Program-made: the position numbers and the translations under genes | DNA from: Pseudomonas palleroniana | GTDB lineage: Bacteria > Pseudomonadota > Gammaproteobacteria > Pseudomonadales > Pseudomonadaceae | Reading direction: 5' to 3' | NCBI RefSeq assembly: GCF_003031675.1 | Contig: NZ_PYWX01000061.1 | Span: 274,244-338,243 of the forward strand | Length of the DNA stretch: 64,000 nucleotides | Part shown: positions 9,401 through 18,197 of the stretch, one piece after another | How the letters are laid out: each line of letters begins with the position of its first letter | How positions within the stretch are numbered: the first letter of the stretch is position 1 | The notes under the pieces: model-generated | What the model saw: the letters and a program-made list of their open reading frames with translations, nothing else | Told to the model about the DNA's origin: nothing | Database searches by the model: none

Positions 9401-10349
9401 CGTCGCGGATCTCGCCGCCGGAACCGGTGGCTGCGCCCGGGAACGGGGCAATCGCGGTCGGGTGGTTGTGGGTTTCAACCTTCATCAGGATGTGCACCGG
9501 CTCCTGCACCGCGCCGTACTGGCGGGTTTCAGGGTCCGGGAAGAAACGGCCGGCGACGGAGCCGACGATCACCGAGGCGTTGTCCTTGTAAGCCGACAGA
9601 ACGCCTTCGCTGTGCATCACGTAGGTGTTCTTGATCATGCCGAACAGGCTTTTTTCCTGGCTTTCGCCGTCGATGTCCCAACTGGCGTTGAAGATCTTGT
9701 GACGGCAGTGCTCGGAGTTGGCCTGGGCAAACATCATCAGTTCGATGTCGTGCGGGTTGCGCTTCAAGCCGTTGAAGGCGTTGACCAGGTAGTCGATCTC
9801 GTCTTCGGCCAGGGCCAGGCCCAGTTCGGTGTTGGCCTTCTCGAGGGCGGCACGGCCACCGCCGAGCACGTCGATCGCGGTCAGCGGCTTGGGTTCGGCA
9901 TGGCTGAACAGGCCGGCAGCCTGTTCCAGCTGGCTGACGATGATCTGGGTCATGCGGTCGTGCAGGCTGCTGGCGATCAGCTCGGCTTCGGCCTCGCTGA
10001 ACTGGCCGGCGACGTAGAAAGCGATACCGCGCTCCAGGCGCTGGATGTTCGAAAGGCCGCAGTTGCGGGCGATATCGCTGGCCTTGCTCGACCAGGGCGA
10101 GATGGTGCCGAACCGTGGCAGAACCAGGAACAAGCGGCCGGTCGGCTCTTGAACGGGAACGCTGGGGCCGTACTTCAGAAGGCGTGCGAGCACTTGCTGT
10201 TCGTCGGCGGTCAAGACGCCGGTAACGTCGGCGAAGTGAGCAAATTCAGCATACAGGCCTGTAACAGCTGGAACCTTCTGGCTCAGTTGCTCAAGGAGTT
10301 TGCTGTGGCGAAAGGCAGAAAGGGCAGGAGCGCCGCGCAGGATCAACAT
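6453..10349 (-). CDS. purL: Phosphoribosylformylglycinamidine synthase (large, fused type)
   Basis: 1298 residues, the usual length of the single-chain proteobacterial enzyme. It converts FGAR, ATP and glutamine to FGAM, the fourth step of purine synthesis. Visible features are the N-terminal PurS-like region, the ATP-binding synthetase repeats (GGGAASSMATG, HDVGAGGLSNA, YHDRSDGGL) and a C-terminal class I glutaminase with GVCNGCQMM (nucleophile Cys) and PHPERVFR. The frame stays open 51 codons further upstream, but MLILRGAPAL at 10349 is the conserved start and has GAGG about ten bases before it. mltF is divergent. Confidence 0.97.
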   Translation of the reverse strand: MLILRGAPALSAFRHSKLLEQLSQKVPAVTGLYAEFAHFADVTGVLTADEQQVLARLLKYGPSVPVQEPTGRLFLVLPRFGTISPWSSKASDIARNCGLSNIQRLERGIAFYVAGQFSEAEAELIASSLHDRMTQIIVSQLEQAAGLFSHAEPKPLTAIDVLGGGRAALEKANTELGLALAEDEIDYLVNAFNGLKRNPHDIELMMFAQANSEHCRHKIFNASWDIDGESQEKSLFGMIKNTYVMHSEGVLSAYKDNASVIVGSVAGRFFPDPETRQYGAVQEPVHILMKVETHNHPTAIAPFPGAATGSGGEIRDEGATGRGAKPKAGLTGFTVSNLQIPGFEQPWEVPYGKPERIVNALDIMIEGPLGGAAFNNEFGRPALTGYFRTFEQSITTPRGDEVRGYHKPIMLAGGMGNIREEHVKKGEILVGSKLIVLGGPAMLIGLGGGAASSMATGTSSADLDFASVQRENPEMERRCQEVIDRCWQLGDKNPISFIHDVGAGGLSNAFPELVNDGDRGGRFELRNIPNDEPGMAPHEIWSNESQERYVLAVGAEDFARFQAICERERCPFAVVGEATAEPQLTVTDSHFGNSPVDMPLEVLLGKAPRMHRSAVRETELGDDFDPSPLDLADSIERVLHHPSVASKSFLITIGDRTITGLVARDQMVGPWQVPVADVAVTATSFDVYTGEAMAMGERTPLALLDAPASGRMAIGETLTNLAASRIGKLSDIKLSANWMSAAGHPGEDARLYDTVKAVGMELCPELGITIPVGKDSMSMATRWNENGTDKSVTSPLSLIVTGFAPVTDIRQTLTPQLRMDKGTTDLILIDLGRGQNRMGASILAQTHGKLGKQAPDVDDAEDLKAFFAVIQGLNADGHLLAYHDRSDGGLLTSVVEMAFAGHCGLNIVLDSVAEAAAEINGILFNEELGAVIQVRQDATPDVLAQFSAAGLDDCVAVIGQPVNNGEINISFDGDTVFSGQRRLLQRQWAETSYQIQRLRDNADCAQQEFDVILEEDNPGLSTKLSFDVNQDIAAPYIKKGIRPQVAVLREQGVNGQVEMAAAFDRAGFNAIDVHMSDILAGRVDLNEFKGLVACGGFSYGDVLGAGEGWAKSALFNSRARDAFQGFFERNDSFTLGVCNGCQMMSNLHELIPGSEFWPHFVRNRSEQFEARVAMVQVQESNSIFLQGMAGSRMPIAIAHGEGHAEFASEEALLEADLSGCVAMRFVDNHGKVTEAYPANPNGSPRGITGLTSRDGRVTIMMPHPERVFRAVQNSWRPEEWNEDGAWMRMFRNARVWVN

Positions 10350-10636
10350 CTTCGGGACAGCCTCGGGAAGGGGGTGTGCTTTGAGGCCGTGCATTCTAGC
10401 GTAAACCGCCGCCAACGGCACCCGAAACGCTACGGCCGGCCGCTGCCGAACGTCAGTTGGCAGGTAATGCACGCTCCCGGGGCGTTTTGCCGGGCCGCGC
10501 ATGCAGTTATTTTAACCGTCATAAACCTTTGCCAACCCGCGTTTCTGCGGGCTGCAGCCCGGTTTTACGGGCGCTAGCAGACAAGTCCCCTGCTGTCGAG
10601 ATATGGCGCCGAGGGCCGTTTGCGTATACTGCGCCA

Positions 10637-12097
10637 ATGTTCTCCCCAACTGCTTTGCGCCAGCGATGCGCCAAATGGCTCTTCGTCACCGGACTCTTCC
10701 TGCTGCTCAGCGCCTGTGTTGATAAACCCAGCACGCTCGAGCGAATCAAGGAGGATGGTGTGTTGCGGGTGGTTACCCGAAACAGCCCGGCGACTTATTT
10801 CCAGGATCGCAACGGTGAAACCGGTTTCGAGTACGAACTGGTCAAGCGCTTTGCCGACGAACTGGGGGTGAAGCTGGAAATCGAGACCGCCGACAATCTC
10901 GACGACCTGTTCGGCCAGCTGGGCAAACCCAAAGGCCCGGTGCTCGCCGCCGCCGGCCTGGTCAGCAGTGAACAGCGCCAGCGACAGGTGCGGTTCTCCC
11001 ATCCTTATCTCGAAGTGACCCCGCAGATCATCTACCGCAACGGCCAGTCGCGCCCGACCAACGCGGCGGACCTGGTCGGCAAGAAGATCATGGTGCTCAA
11101 GGGCAGCACCCACGCCGAACAACTGGCGGCGCTTAAAAAGCAAAATCCTGCAATCGAATACGAAGAATCCGACGCCGTTGAAGTGGTCGACCTGCTGCGC
11201 ATGGTGGACGAGGGTCAGATCGACCTGACCCTCGTGGACTCCAACGAAGTGGCGATGAACCAGGTGTATTTCCCCAATGTGCGCGTGGCGTTTGACCTGG
11301 GCAACGCCAGCAACCAGAGCTGGGCCGTGGCGGCGGGTGATGACAACAGCCTGCTCAACGAGATCAACAGCTACCTGGACAAGGTCGAGAAGAACGGCAC
11401 CCTGCAGCGCCTGAAAGACCGCTACTACGGGCATGTCGATGTGCTCGGCTATGTCGGCGCCTACACCTTCGCGCAGCATCTGCAGCAGCGCCTGCCCAAG
11501 TACGAAAAACACTTTCGCACCTACGCCAAGGAAGAAAAAGTCGATTGGCGTCTGTTGGCGGCCATCGGCTATCAGGAATCCCTGTGGCAACCGGCCGTCA
11601 CCTCCAAGACCGGCGTGCGCGGCCTGATGATGCTGACCCAGAACACCGCCCAGGCCATGGGCGTGTCCAACCGGCTGGACGCCAAGCAAAGCATCATGGG
11701 CGGTGCCAAGTACCTGGCGAGAATCAAGGATGAATTGGACGACAGCATCGCCGAGCCCGATCGCACCTGGTTCGCCCTCGCCGCCTACAACGTCGGCACC
11801 GGCCACCTGGAAGATGCGCGCACCCTGGCCAAGCGCGACGGCCTGAACCCGAACAAGTGGCTGGATGTGAAAAAGATGCTGCCGCGCCTCTCGCAGAAGC
11901 AGTGGTACAGCAAGACCCGCTACGGCTACGCCCGCGGCGGTGAGCCCGTGCATTTTGTGGCGAACATCCGCCGTTACTACGACATCCTGACCTGGGTAAC
12001 CCAGCCGCAGTTGGAGGGCAACCAGGTGGTCGAGGGCAACCTGCACGTGCCGGGTATCGACAAAACCAAGCCGCCGGAAGACACCCCGCAGCTATAA
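10637..12097 (+). CDS. mltF: Membrane-bound lytic murein transglycosylase F
   Basis: 486 residues. An N-terminal lipoprotein-type signal ends in LLLSAC (Cys27). A periplasmic solute-binding-like regulatory domain follows (about 40-265), then a lytic transglycosylase domain with catalytic Glu in AAIGYQESLWQP and the downstream GLMMLTQNTA and AAYNVGTGHLEDA motifs. It cleaves peptidoglycan to 1,6-anhydro products at the outer membrane. The frame is open for 60 codons upstream, but MFSPTALRQR is the conserved start. No Shine-Dalgarno sequence is visible; TATACT lies only seven bases upstream, so the mRNA may have almost no leader. It is divergent from purL. Confidence 0.93.
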   Translation: MFSPTALRQRCAKWLFVTGLFLLLSACVDKPSTLERIKEDGVLRVVTRNSPATYFQDRNGETGFEYELVKRFADELGVKLEIETADNLDDLFGQLGKPKGPVLAAAGLVSSEQRQRQVRFSHPYLEVTPQIIYRNGQSRPTNAADLVGKKIMVLKGSTHAEQLAALKKQNPAIEYEESDAVEVVDLLRMVDEGQIDLTLVDSNEVAMNQVYFPNVRVAFDLGNASNQSWAVAAGDDNSLLNEINSYLDKVEKNGTLQRLKDRYYGHVDVLGYVGAYTFAQHLQQRLPKYEKHFRTYAKEEKVDWRLLAAIGYQESLWQPAVTSKTGVRGLMMLTQNTAQAMGVSNRLDAKQSIMGGAKYLARIKDELDDSIAEPDRTWFALAAYNVGTGHLEDARTLAKRDGLNPNKWLDVKKMLPRLSQKQWYSKTRYGYARGGEPVHFVANIRRYYDILTWVTQPQLEGNQVVEGNLHVPGIDKTKPPEDTPQL

Positions 12098-12116
12098 GAA
12101 CGTTGCAAACTGCCAT

Positions 12117-12203
12117 GTGGGAGGGGGCTTGCTCCCGATGGCGGTGAATCAGCTTTGAATAGGCTGGCTGACACACCGCTATCGGGAGCAAGCCCCCTCC
12201 CAC
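12117..12203. repeat. REPIN (GGGGGCTTGCTCCCGAT type)
   Basis: GTGGGAGGGGGCTTGCTCCC begins at 12117 and its inverse complement ends at 12203, with about 28 bases between the arms. It lies between the converging mltF and trehalose locus ends. Confidence 0.85.
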
Positions 12204-12220
12204 AGGTGGTCTTCACTTGG

Positions 12221-12499
12221 TTATAAGCCGGTGAGCAGATGCACCACCCCACCCGCCAACACCATCACGGCGGGCACACCCGCCGCCTTCAACCTCATCT
12301 CATCCAGGCGTCCCACATCCTGCAACCGTACCCGCACCCGCGTCAGCGCCACACGCTGCTGCGACTTGAGGTTATCCGCCCCACCCAATGCGCTCAGCAC
12401 TTCGGCCGACAACAGACTCTGCGTCGGCGCAGTGGCCGTCTCGGCAACCAGATCCGGGGTCAGGGCTTTCCAGAACGCCCGCTGTATTTTCTCGAACAT
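12221..12499 (-). CDS. Small EIIB-like PTS domain lacking the active cysteine
   Basis: 92 residues. The second half (about 30-92) follows the glucose-family EIIB fold: LSALGGADNLKSQQRVALTRVRVRL, then a hydrophobic end resembling the VVIGP strand. Where the phosphorylated Cys sits in TreP (HCVTRLRL) and NagE (ACTTRLRL), this protein has Ala51, so it should not carry phosphate. It starts two bases after the stop of the EIIA-HPr-EI gene and is the last gene of the trehalose operon. It resembles the degenerate second EIIB of NagE. Its role is unknown; a docking or regulatory role is a guess. Confidence 0.75.
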   Translation of the reverse strand: MFEKIQRAFWKALTPDLVAETATAPTQSLLSAEVLSALGGADNLKSQQRVALTRVRVRLQDVGRLDEMRLKAAGVPAVMVLAGGVVHLLTGL

Positions 12500-12501
12500 G
12501 C

Positions 12502-15027
12502 TCAGTGCTCCACAACAGGTGAGGTTTCAACGGTAGCCGCGTGGTACAGGCGCAGGGCTTCACGTACTTGGGCGGCTTCTTCCAGGCCCAGTACCTGACG
12601 GGCGATGAGCTGGCAGTCAGCCAGGTCCAGATCGCGCACAGTGGCCTTGATCGTCGGGATCAACGGCACGCTGACCGACAGCTCATCCACCCCCAGGCCA
12701 ATCAACACCGGCACCGCCAGCGCCTCGGACGCCAACGCGCCGCACACCCCTACCCACTTGCCGTGGGCGTGGGCGGCCTTGACGGTGGTGGCGATCAAAC
12801 GCAATACCGCTGGGTGAAAGCTGTCGGCCTGGCTGGCCAGGCGCGGGTGGTCACGGTCCATGGCCAGGGTGTATTGGGTCAAGTCGTTGGTGCCGATGGA
12901 GAAGAAATCCACATGCGGCGCAAACACATCAGCCATCAAGGCGGCAGACGGCACTTCGATCATGATGCCCAGCTTCGGCAGCTCGGTGAGCCCGAGCGCC
13001 AGCGCTTCTTCCTGAAGCATCGTGCGGGCCAGGTGCAACTCCGACAGCAGGCTGACCATCGGCAACATGATGTGCAGGCGTGCGAAACCGGCACTGGCAA
13101 GGATCGCGCGCAACTGTTCACGCAACAACTGCGGGCGCTCCAGGCATAGGCGAATACCGCGCAAGCCGAGAAAGGGGTTGGCCTCGCTGTCCATCGGTAC
13201 ATAGGCCAATGGTTTGTCGCCGCCCACATCCAGAGTGCGGACCACCAGATTGCGCTCGGTGCCCAAGGCACAGGCAATGGCGGCGTAGGTGCCGGCTTGT
13301 TCGTGCGGGCTAGGTGCACGGTTGCGGTCCAGGTACAGAAACTCCGAACGCAGCAGCCCGACGCCCTCACCACCGAGGGCCAGGGATTGTTCTACCTCCT
13401 GCAACGAGGCGACGTTAGCCGTGACTTCGACGTGATGGCCATCGCGGGTAGTGGCCGGCAAAGCCGCCTGCGCCACGTCACGCTGACGCCTGAGCACTTG
13501 CTGCTGGCGCGCCGCTTCCAACTGTTCGATTTCAGCCAGGTTCGGCTCCAGGTGCAGTTCGCCTTGGTCGGCGTCGAGCAGCACCTGCTTGCCGTTGGCC
13601 AGCGCCAGCACCTGCACCGGCACGCCGCAGATCGCCGGCAACCCCAACGCCCGCGCAAGAATTGCGACGTGGCTGGTCGCACCACCGCCGACGGTGACAA
13701 AGCCGAGCACCTTGTGCGTGTCCAGGCTGGCGGTTTGCGAGGGGGTCAGTTGTTCGGCGATCAGGATCGTGCGCTCGGGTAAATCCCAGGCGCGGTCCTG
13801 AATGCCGAGGATCAACTTCAAGACGCGCTGGCCGACATCGGCCAGGTCAGCCGCACGCTCGGCGAGCAATGTGCTGCCCAGGCCCTGGAATAATTTGCCG
13901 GTGGTCACCGTGGCACTGTGCCAGGCAAACGCAGCGCTCTTGCCTTGCACCAGCAGGTCGTGGGCTTGTTCCAGCAAGCTCGGGTCTTCGAGCAACTCCT
14001 GGTGGGCGCGGAAAATCTCGGCCTGGGCACTGCCTGTCGCGTTGTCTTGCAACCTTTGCAGGGCGACGGTCGCCGCCAGCAGGCCACGGTCCAGGGCCGC
14101 GCGCTCGAGCGCGTCGCCAGCGCCGGCTTCGGTGATCGTCAGTTCAGGCTCGGCCACCTGCACCACTTGGCCAAACGCCGACCCTGGCGAGGCACAAACG
14201 CCGCGCAGCACTGTCGATGACGCCGCAGGCGCCGACGGCTCAGCCACCTCGACCGTCGCCACGCCCGCCTCACCACAGCCCTCATTCAACAACGTCACCA
14301 GCGCCTTGATCGCTGCCTCGGCATCTTCGCCAGCGGCGCTCACCTGCAAGGTATCGCCCTGTACGGTTTGCAGCGCCATGATCGCCACCAATGACTTGGC
14401 ATTGGCGCTCTGGGTTTGCTTGTGCAAGTAAATGCTCGCCTTGAACCCTTTCGCCGCCTGGGCCAACACCGCCGCAGGGCGGGCGTGCAGGCCGTTGGCA
14501 TTGGGCAAGGTCAACGGCTTGGAGAACAGCGCCTCGCCCTCCTCTTCAACCTCCTCATCAGCGGGTTGAAAGGCTGAAACCCGCAGCAGCGGCTGGCCCA
14601 CCTCCACTTGTCCGTTAGCCAGGAGCGTAAAGGGTTCGCCGCTGACCACCAACATCAGGGTCAGCAAACTACGCGCATTGAGCGCCAAGTAGTCGGCATC
14701 GAATTCGATCAGCGGCTGCCCCAGCAGCACCCGCTGGCCTTCCTGCACCAGTCGGGTGAAGCCCTGCCCCGCCAGGTTTACGGTATCCAGGCCAATATGC
14801 AGCAGCACCTGGACACCATTGTCGTCGGTCACGCTGACGGCATGCCCACTGTCCTGGATATTGCTGATCACCCCGGCCAACGGCGCGCAAAGGGTCTGCG
14901 AGGTCGGGTCGATGCACAGGCCGTCGCCGATCAGGCGACTGGCAAACACCGGATCGGGCACCTGATCCAGCGCCAGCAGGACACCGGACAAGGGCGCCAG
15001 CAGTTCCAGGGGTTGAGTTGTGGTCAT
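12502..15027 (-). CDS. Fused PTS phosphoryl carrier EIIA-HPr-EI for trehalose
   Basis: 841 residues with the same order as the GlcNAc fusion: glucose-type EIIA (His77 in LLHIGLDTV), an acidic linker (about 156-166), HPr (His181 in NGLHARPAA) and Enzyme I (His453 in GGGATSHVAILA) with its PEP-binding barrel (GVCGALASEA near the end). TreP carries only EIIC and EIIB, so this protein should provide the missing EIIA and general PTS functions. ATG 15027 gives the EIIA domain at the expected N-terminal position; no other start fits better. It lies downstream of the porin and treA on the same strand. Confidence 0.93.
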   Translation of the reverse strand: MTTTQPLELLAPLSGVLLALDQVPDPVFASRLIGDGLCIDPTSQTLCAPLAGVISNIQDSGHAVSVTDDNGVQVLLHIGLDTVNLAGQGFTRLVQEGQRVLLGQPLIEFDADYLALNARSLLTLMLVVSGEPFTLLANGQVEVGQPLLRVSAFQPADEEVEEEGEALFSKPLTLPNANGLHARPAAVLAQAAKGFKASIYLHKQTQSANAKSLVAIMALQTVQGDTLQVSAAGEDAEAAIKALVTLLNEGCGEAGVATVEVAEPSAPAASSTVLRGVCASPGSAFGQVVQVAEPELTITEAGAGDALERAALDRGLLAATVALQRLQDNATGSAQAEIFRAHQELLEDPSLLEQAHDLLVQGKSAAFAWHSATVTTGKLFQGLGSTLLAERAADLADVGQRVLKLILGIQDRAWDLPERTILIAEQLTPSQTASLDTHKVLGFVTVGGGATSHVAILARALGLPAICGVPVQVLALANGKQVLLDADQGELHLEPNLAEIEQLEAARQQQVLRRQRDVAQAALPATTRDGHHVEVTANVASLQEVEQSLALGGEGVGLLRSEFLYLDRNRAPSPHEQAGTYAAIACALGTERNLVVRTLDVGGDKPLAYVPMDSEANPFLGLRGIRLCLERPQLLREQLRAILASAGFARLHIMLPMVSLLSELHLARTMLQEEALALGLTELPKLGIMIEVPSAALMADVFAPHVDFFSIGTNDLTQYTLAMDRDHPRLASQADSFHPAVLRLIATTVKAAHAHGKWVGVCGALASEALAVPVLIGLGVDELSVSVPLIPTIKATVRDLDLADCQLIARQVLGLEEAAQVREALRLYHAATVETSPVVEH

Positions 15028-15099
15028 GACTTCACCTGCTGTCTTGTTCTTTAAAAATCATTAGGTGGGAGCTAATCCCATCAGTGACAGGAATCAAAT

Positions 15100-15125
15100 G
15101 TGGGAGGGGGCTTGCCCCCTCTCAC
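15100..15125. repeat. Single REP palindrome
   Basis: GTGGGAGGGGGC and GCCCCCTCTCAC form a hairpin with a TT loop. It lies just after the porin gene and before the EIIA-HPr-EI gene, inside the trehalose operon, where it could lower or stabilise expression of one side. The 75 bases from there to 15027 show no other signal. Confidence 0.7.
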
Positions 15126-15136
15126 ATGGGGCCACG

Positions 15137-16357
15137 CTATTTCCACCAGTATTCGACTTGCACACCCACATTCGAGCCATGCCGTGCCGTGCCGTAGGCG
15201 CCGGTGTCGGACAACGCCGAACCCGCCGCCAGTTCATTCGCCGCACGCTTGGCCGCCTCGTTCCAGCTTGCATAGGTGTAGTACAAGCGCACCTCCGGTC
15301 GCGCCCAGAAGTCCGGGCCTTTAGGCGACCAGGTCGGGGCAAACGTGAATTTGCTCAGTTTGCGCGTGCCACCACTGGCCTCGACCTGATCATGGCCAAG
15401 CTCGGTGACCAGTTTGAATTGTTCGCTGATCGCATACGCCGGGCGCACGCCGATGGACATCCAGGTCTGGTCCTGGCTGCCGGGACGGATGTCTTTCTGG
15501 TACACCGCTTCGACCTGCCCGCCGAAGCGCGGGGTCACCTGCCAGTCGAAAAACTCCACGGCACGGTAGCTCTTGCTGCTTTTGTCCAGCGCCGTATCGC
15601 CGGTATAACCGAGGCCGGTGCCGGGGCCTTCACCGTATTGCAGGGCGAATTTGTTCTTGCCACCCAGGAAAGGTTTTTGCACATGCTGCGCCGTGATCGC
15701 CCATCCGCTGTGAGCGTCGCGGCCGCCCGCTTTGTCGATGTAGCTCAAGCCGAACTCCAGCTCACCGCCCGGGTTGGTCTTGAAGCCCGCCACGTTGAAG
15801 TCGTGACGGGTGGCGTATTCCTTCTGGTACAGATTGTCCTTGCGGGAAATCGCGTAGCTGTATTTGAGGTCGCCGATCAATACGTCCTCGACGCCACCGC
15901 CCGTAGCGCTCTGGTTCCAGTAGTAGAAATCGGAGATATGGATATCGTTACGCTTGTAGTAACGCCGCCCCGCCCACAGCGAACCGCCATTGAGGCTGGG
16001 CAGCTTGGACCACTGCGCATACATCTGCGGCATACGTGCCGAGCCGTTATCCTCGCCCTGGAACTTCAGGGCACGGTCGTACCGGTTGTAGAGGGACGCC
16101 ATGGCATCGACGCTCAACACCGAACCGTCATCCAGGGTGAGCAGGTCCTGGCGCAATTCCAACTCGGCGTACTGCTCACATTCATTGCCCAAACGATATT
16201 TCGTTTGCGCCCCCGGCAATTGAAAGCACTGCTGTTTACCACTGCCGGTCGAAGTGCCCGCGCCGCTGCGCAGGTAGCCGGCGAACTCCAGGGCCTGAGC
16301 GGCAAAGGGGGCAGTGAGACACGACGCAATAAGGCCCAGCTTGATTGTTGTTTTCAT
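15137..16357 (-). CDS. Maltoporin-like carbohydrate outer-membrane porin
   Basis: 406 residues. The signal peptide MKTTIKLGLIASCLTAPFAA ends near AQA. The mature part begins LEFAGYLRSGAG and contains a Cys pair (CFQLPG and GNECEQ), many aromatic-ended beta strands and the C-terminal VQVEYWWK expected for a LamB-type 18-strand barrel. It should let trehalose or related sugars cross the outer membrane. ATG 16357 is preceded by GGAG at good spacing; the longer open frame upstream is not a signal peptide. It lies downstream of treA and upstream of the PTS carrier, as in other pseudomonad trehalose loci. Confidence 0.85.
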   Translation of the reverse strand: MKTTIKLGLIASCLTAPFAAQALEFAGYLRSGAGTSTGSGKQQCFQLPGAQTKYRLGNECEQYAELELRQDLLTLDDGSVLSVDAMASLYNRYDRALKFQGEDNGSARMPQMYAQWSKLPSLNGGSLWAGRRYYKRNDIHISDFYYWNQSATGGGVEDVLIGDLKYSYAISRKDNLYQKEYATRHDFNVAGFKTNPGGELEFGLSYIDKAGGRDAHSGWAITAQHVQKPFLGGKNKFALQYGEGPGTGLGYTGDTALDKSSKSYRAVEFFDWQVTPRFGGQVEAVYQKDIRPGSQDQTWMSIGVRPAYAISEQFKLVTELGHDQVEASGGTRKLSKFTFAPTWSPKGPDFWARPEVRLYYTYASWNEAAKRAANELAAGSALSDTGAYGTARHGSNVGVQVEYWWK

Positions 16358-16427
16358 GAAGCACTCCACTTTTTTATTATGTTTTTTGAAGCGCCCCTGC
16401 ACTCCCATACAGGGGTTCCAGCCGGTC

Positions 16428-18074
16428 TCAATCCTTGAGGTGCAGCACGAACGATTCATAGGGGCGTAACACCACCCGGTTCGAACGACGCGGGCAGTCC
16501 GGGTAGTTGCTGATCAGCAGGCGTTGCTCAGTCGCTGCGGTGATGAGCGTTTCCGGCAACTGGATTTCGCAGCGCTCGCCGTAGAAGTTGTTGAGCACCA
16601 GCAAGCGCTCGCCATGGCCTTCGCGCACATAGGCCCAGACTTGCGGATGGTCTTGCAGCAGTTGGCGGTAAACGCCTTGCTGAATCAGCGGCTCGTGGCG
16701 CCGCAGAGCGATCAGCGCACGGTAGTGATGCAGCACCGAATCCGGATCATCCAGCTGGTTGGCAACGTTGATGTGCGCCGCGTTGGCCGGAATGCCGATC
16801 CACGGTTCACCCGTGCTGAAACCGGCATTCGCTTCGTTGCTCCACTGCATCGGTGTGCGGCTGTTGTCGCGGGACTTCTGCATGATCGCCGCCATGCTCG
16901 AAGCCTCGGACTCTCCGGCATCGCGCTTGAGACGGAAGATGTTCAGGGTCTCCACATCGCGGTACTGCGAGATGTTGTCGAAACCCGGATTGGTCATGCC
17001 GAGTTCTTCACCCTGGTACACAAACGGCGTGCCCTGCAGAAAGTGCAACGCAGTACCGAGCATCTTGGCCGAGACCACGCGGTGCTCGCCGTCATCGCCA
17101 AAGCGCGAGACCACACGGGGCTGGTCGTGGTTACACCAGAACAATGCGTTCCAGCCACCACCGGCCTGCATGCCCAGTTGCCAGTCGGAAAAGATCTGCT
17201 TGAGTTGCAGGAAATCGAAGTCGGCCTTCACCCACTTCTGCAAGTTCGGATAATCGACTTTCAGGTGATGAAAGTTGAAGGTCATCGACAGCTCTTTCGA
17301 CTCCGGCCGTGAGTAGCGCACGCAGTGCTCCAGGCTGGTGGAGGACATCTCGCCGACATTGATCAGGTCGTGCCCTTCGAAGACTTCGCGGTGCATTTCC
17401 TGCAGGTATTCGTGTACGTTCGGGCCGTCGGTGTAGAAGCGCCGGCCATCGCTGTTGTCTTCGGGAAAATCGGCAGGCTTGGAGATCAGGTTGATCACGT
17501 CCAGGCGGAAACCGCCCACGCCCTTGTCGCGCCAGAAGCGCATCAACTTGAACACCTCGGCGCGCACCTGGGGGTTATCCCAATTGAGATCGGCCTGGGT
17601 GTGGTCGAACAGGTGCAGGAAGTACTGCCCGGTTTGCGCTTCGTATTCCCAGGCCGAGCCGCCGAACTTGGACTCCCAGTTGTTCGGCTGGTCGCGCCAG
17701 ATGTAGAAGTCGCGGTACGGATTGTCGAGGCTGCTGCGCGCTTGCTGGAACCACTCATGTTCGATGGAGGTGTGGTTGACCACAATATCCAGCATCAGCT
17801 TGATGCCGCGCTTGGCCGCTTCGCTGATCAGCAGGTCGCAGTCGGCCATGGTGCCGTAGCTGGGGTCGATGGCGTAGTAGTCGCTGATGTCGTAGCCGTT
17901 GTCGCGTTGCGGCGAACGCAGGAACGGAGTGATCCACAGGCAATCCACGCCCAGCCATTGGAGGTAGTCGAGTTTGTCCACGATGCCCAGCAGGTCACCG
18001 GTGGCGTTACCCGCGTGGCTGTGGAAGCTTTTGGGGTAGACCTGGTAGATCACCGAGTGTTGCCAGTCTTGCAT
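16428..18074 (-). CDS. treA: Alpha,alpha-phosphotrehalase (trehalose-6-phosphate hydrolase)
   Basis: 548 residues, glycoside hydrolase family 13. Visible motifs are VIYQVYPKSF at the start, DIVVNHTS (region I), GFRLDVINLI with nucleophile Asp192 (region II), NVGEMSS with acid Glu242 (region III) and NHDQPR (region IV). It splits trehalose-6-P made by TreP into glucose and glucose-6-P in the cytoplasm. The specificity call over oligo-1,6-glucosidase relies on context: treP upstream, treR divergent. The symbol treC is used in enterobacteria for the same activity. Confidence 0.9.
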   Translation of the reverse strand: MQDWQHSVIYQVYPKSFHSHAGNATGDLLGIVDKLDYLQWLGVDCLWITPFLRSPQRDNGYDISDYYAIDPSYGTMADCDLLISEAAKRGIKLMLDIVVNHTSIEHEWFQQARSSLDNPYRDFYIWRDQPNNWESKFGGSAWEYEAQTGQYFLHLFDHTQADLNWDNPQVRAEVFKLMRFWRDKGVGGFRLDVINLISKPADFPEDNSDGRRFYTDGPNVHEYLQEMHREVFEGHDLINVGEMSSTSLEHCVRYSRPESKELSMTFNFHHLKVDYPNLQKWVKADFDFLQLKQIFSDWQLGMQAGGGWNALFWCNHDQPRVVSRFGDDGEHRVVSAKMLGTALHFLQGTPFVYQGEELGMTNPGFDNISQYRDVETLNIFRLKRDAGESEASSMAAIMQKSRDNSRTPMQWSNEANAGFSTGEPWIGIPANAAHINVANQLDDPDSVLHHYRALIALRRHEPLIQQGVYRQLLQDHPQVWAYVREGHGERLLVLNNFYGERCEIQLPETLITAATEQRLLISNYPDCPRRSNRVVLRPYESFVLHLKD

Positions 18075-18116
18075 GGTGGGTTCCTTCAGTTGATTGGGGG
18101 ACTGGCCTCTCGGGCC

Positions 18117-18193
18117 TCATCGGGGGCAAGCCCCCTCCCACACTTGAATGCATTCACACATCAAAAAGTGAGAGGGGCTTGCCCCGATAGCGG
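18117..18193. repeat. REPIN between treP and treA
   Basis: CATCGGGGGCAAGCCCCCTC near 18118 and the partly matching inverse GTGAGAGGGGCTTGCCCCGAT from 18168. The arms differ at a few bases. It lies in the 123-base gap between the treP stop and the treA start. Confidence 0.8.
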
Positions 18194-18197
18194 TTGA

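Noticed and set aside
10350..10502. N-terminal extension of purL
   Set aside because: Fifty-one extra codons lack conservation with the known enzyme; ATG 10349 has a binding site and the normal start.
6360..10577. A 1405-codon open frame antisense to purL
   Set aside because: It mirrors a certain, full-length purL; the translation is low-complexity (His/Val/Ala/Gln-rich) as expected from reading GC-rich codons backwards.
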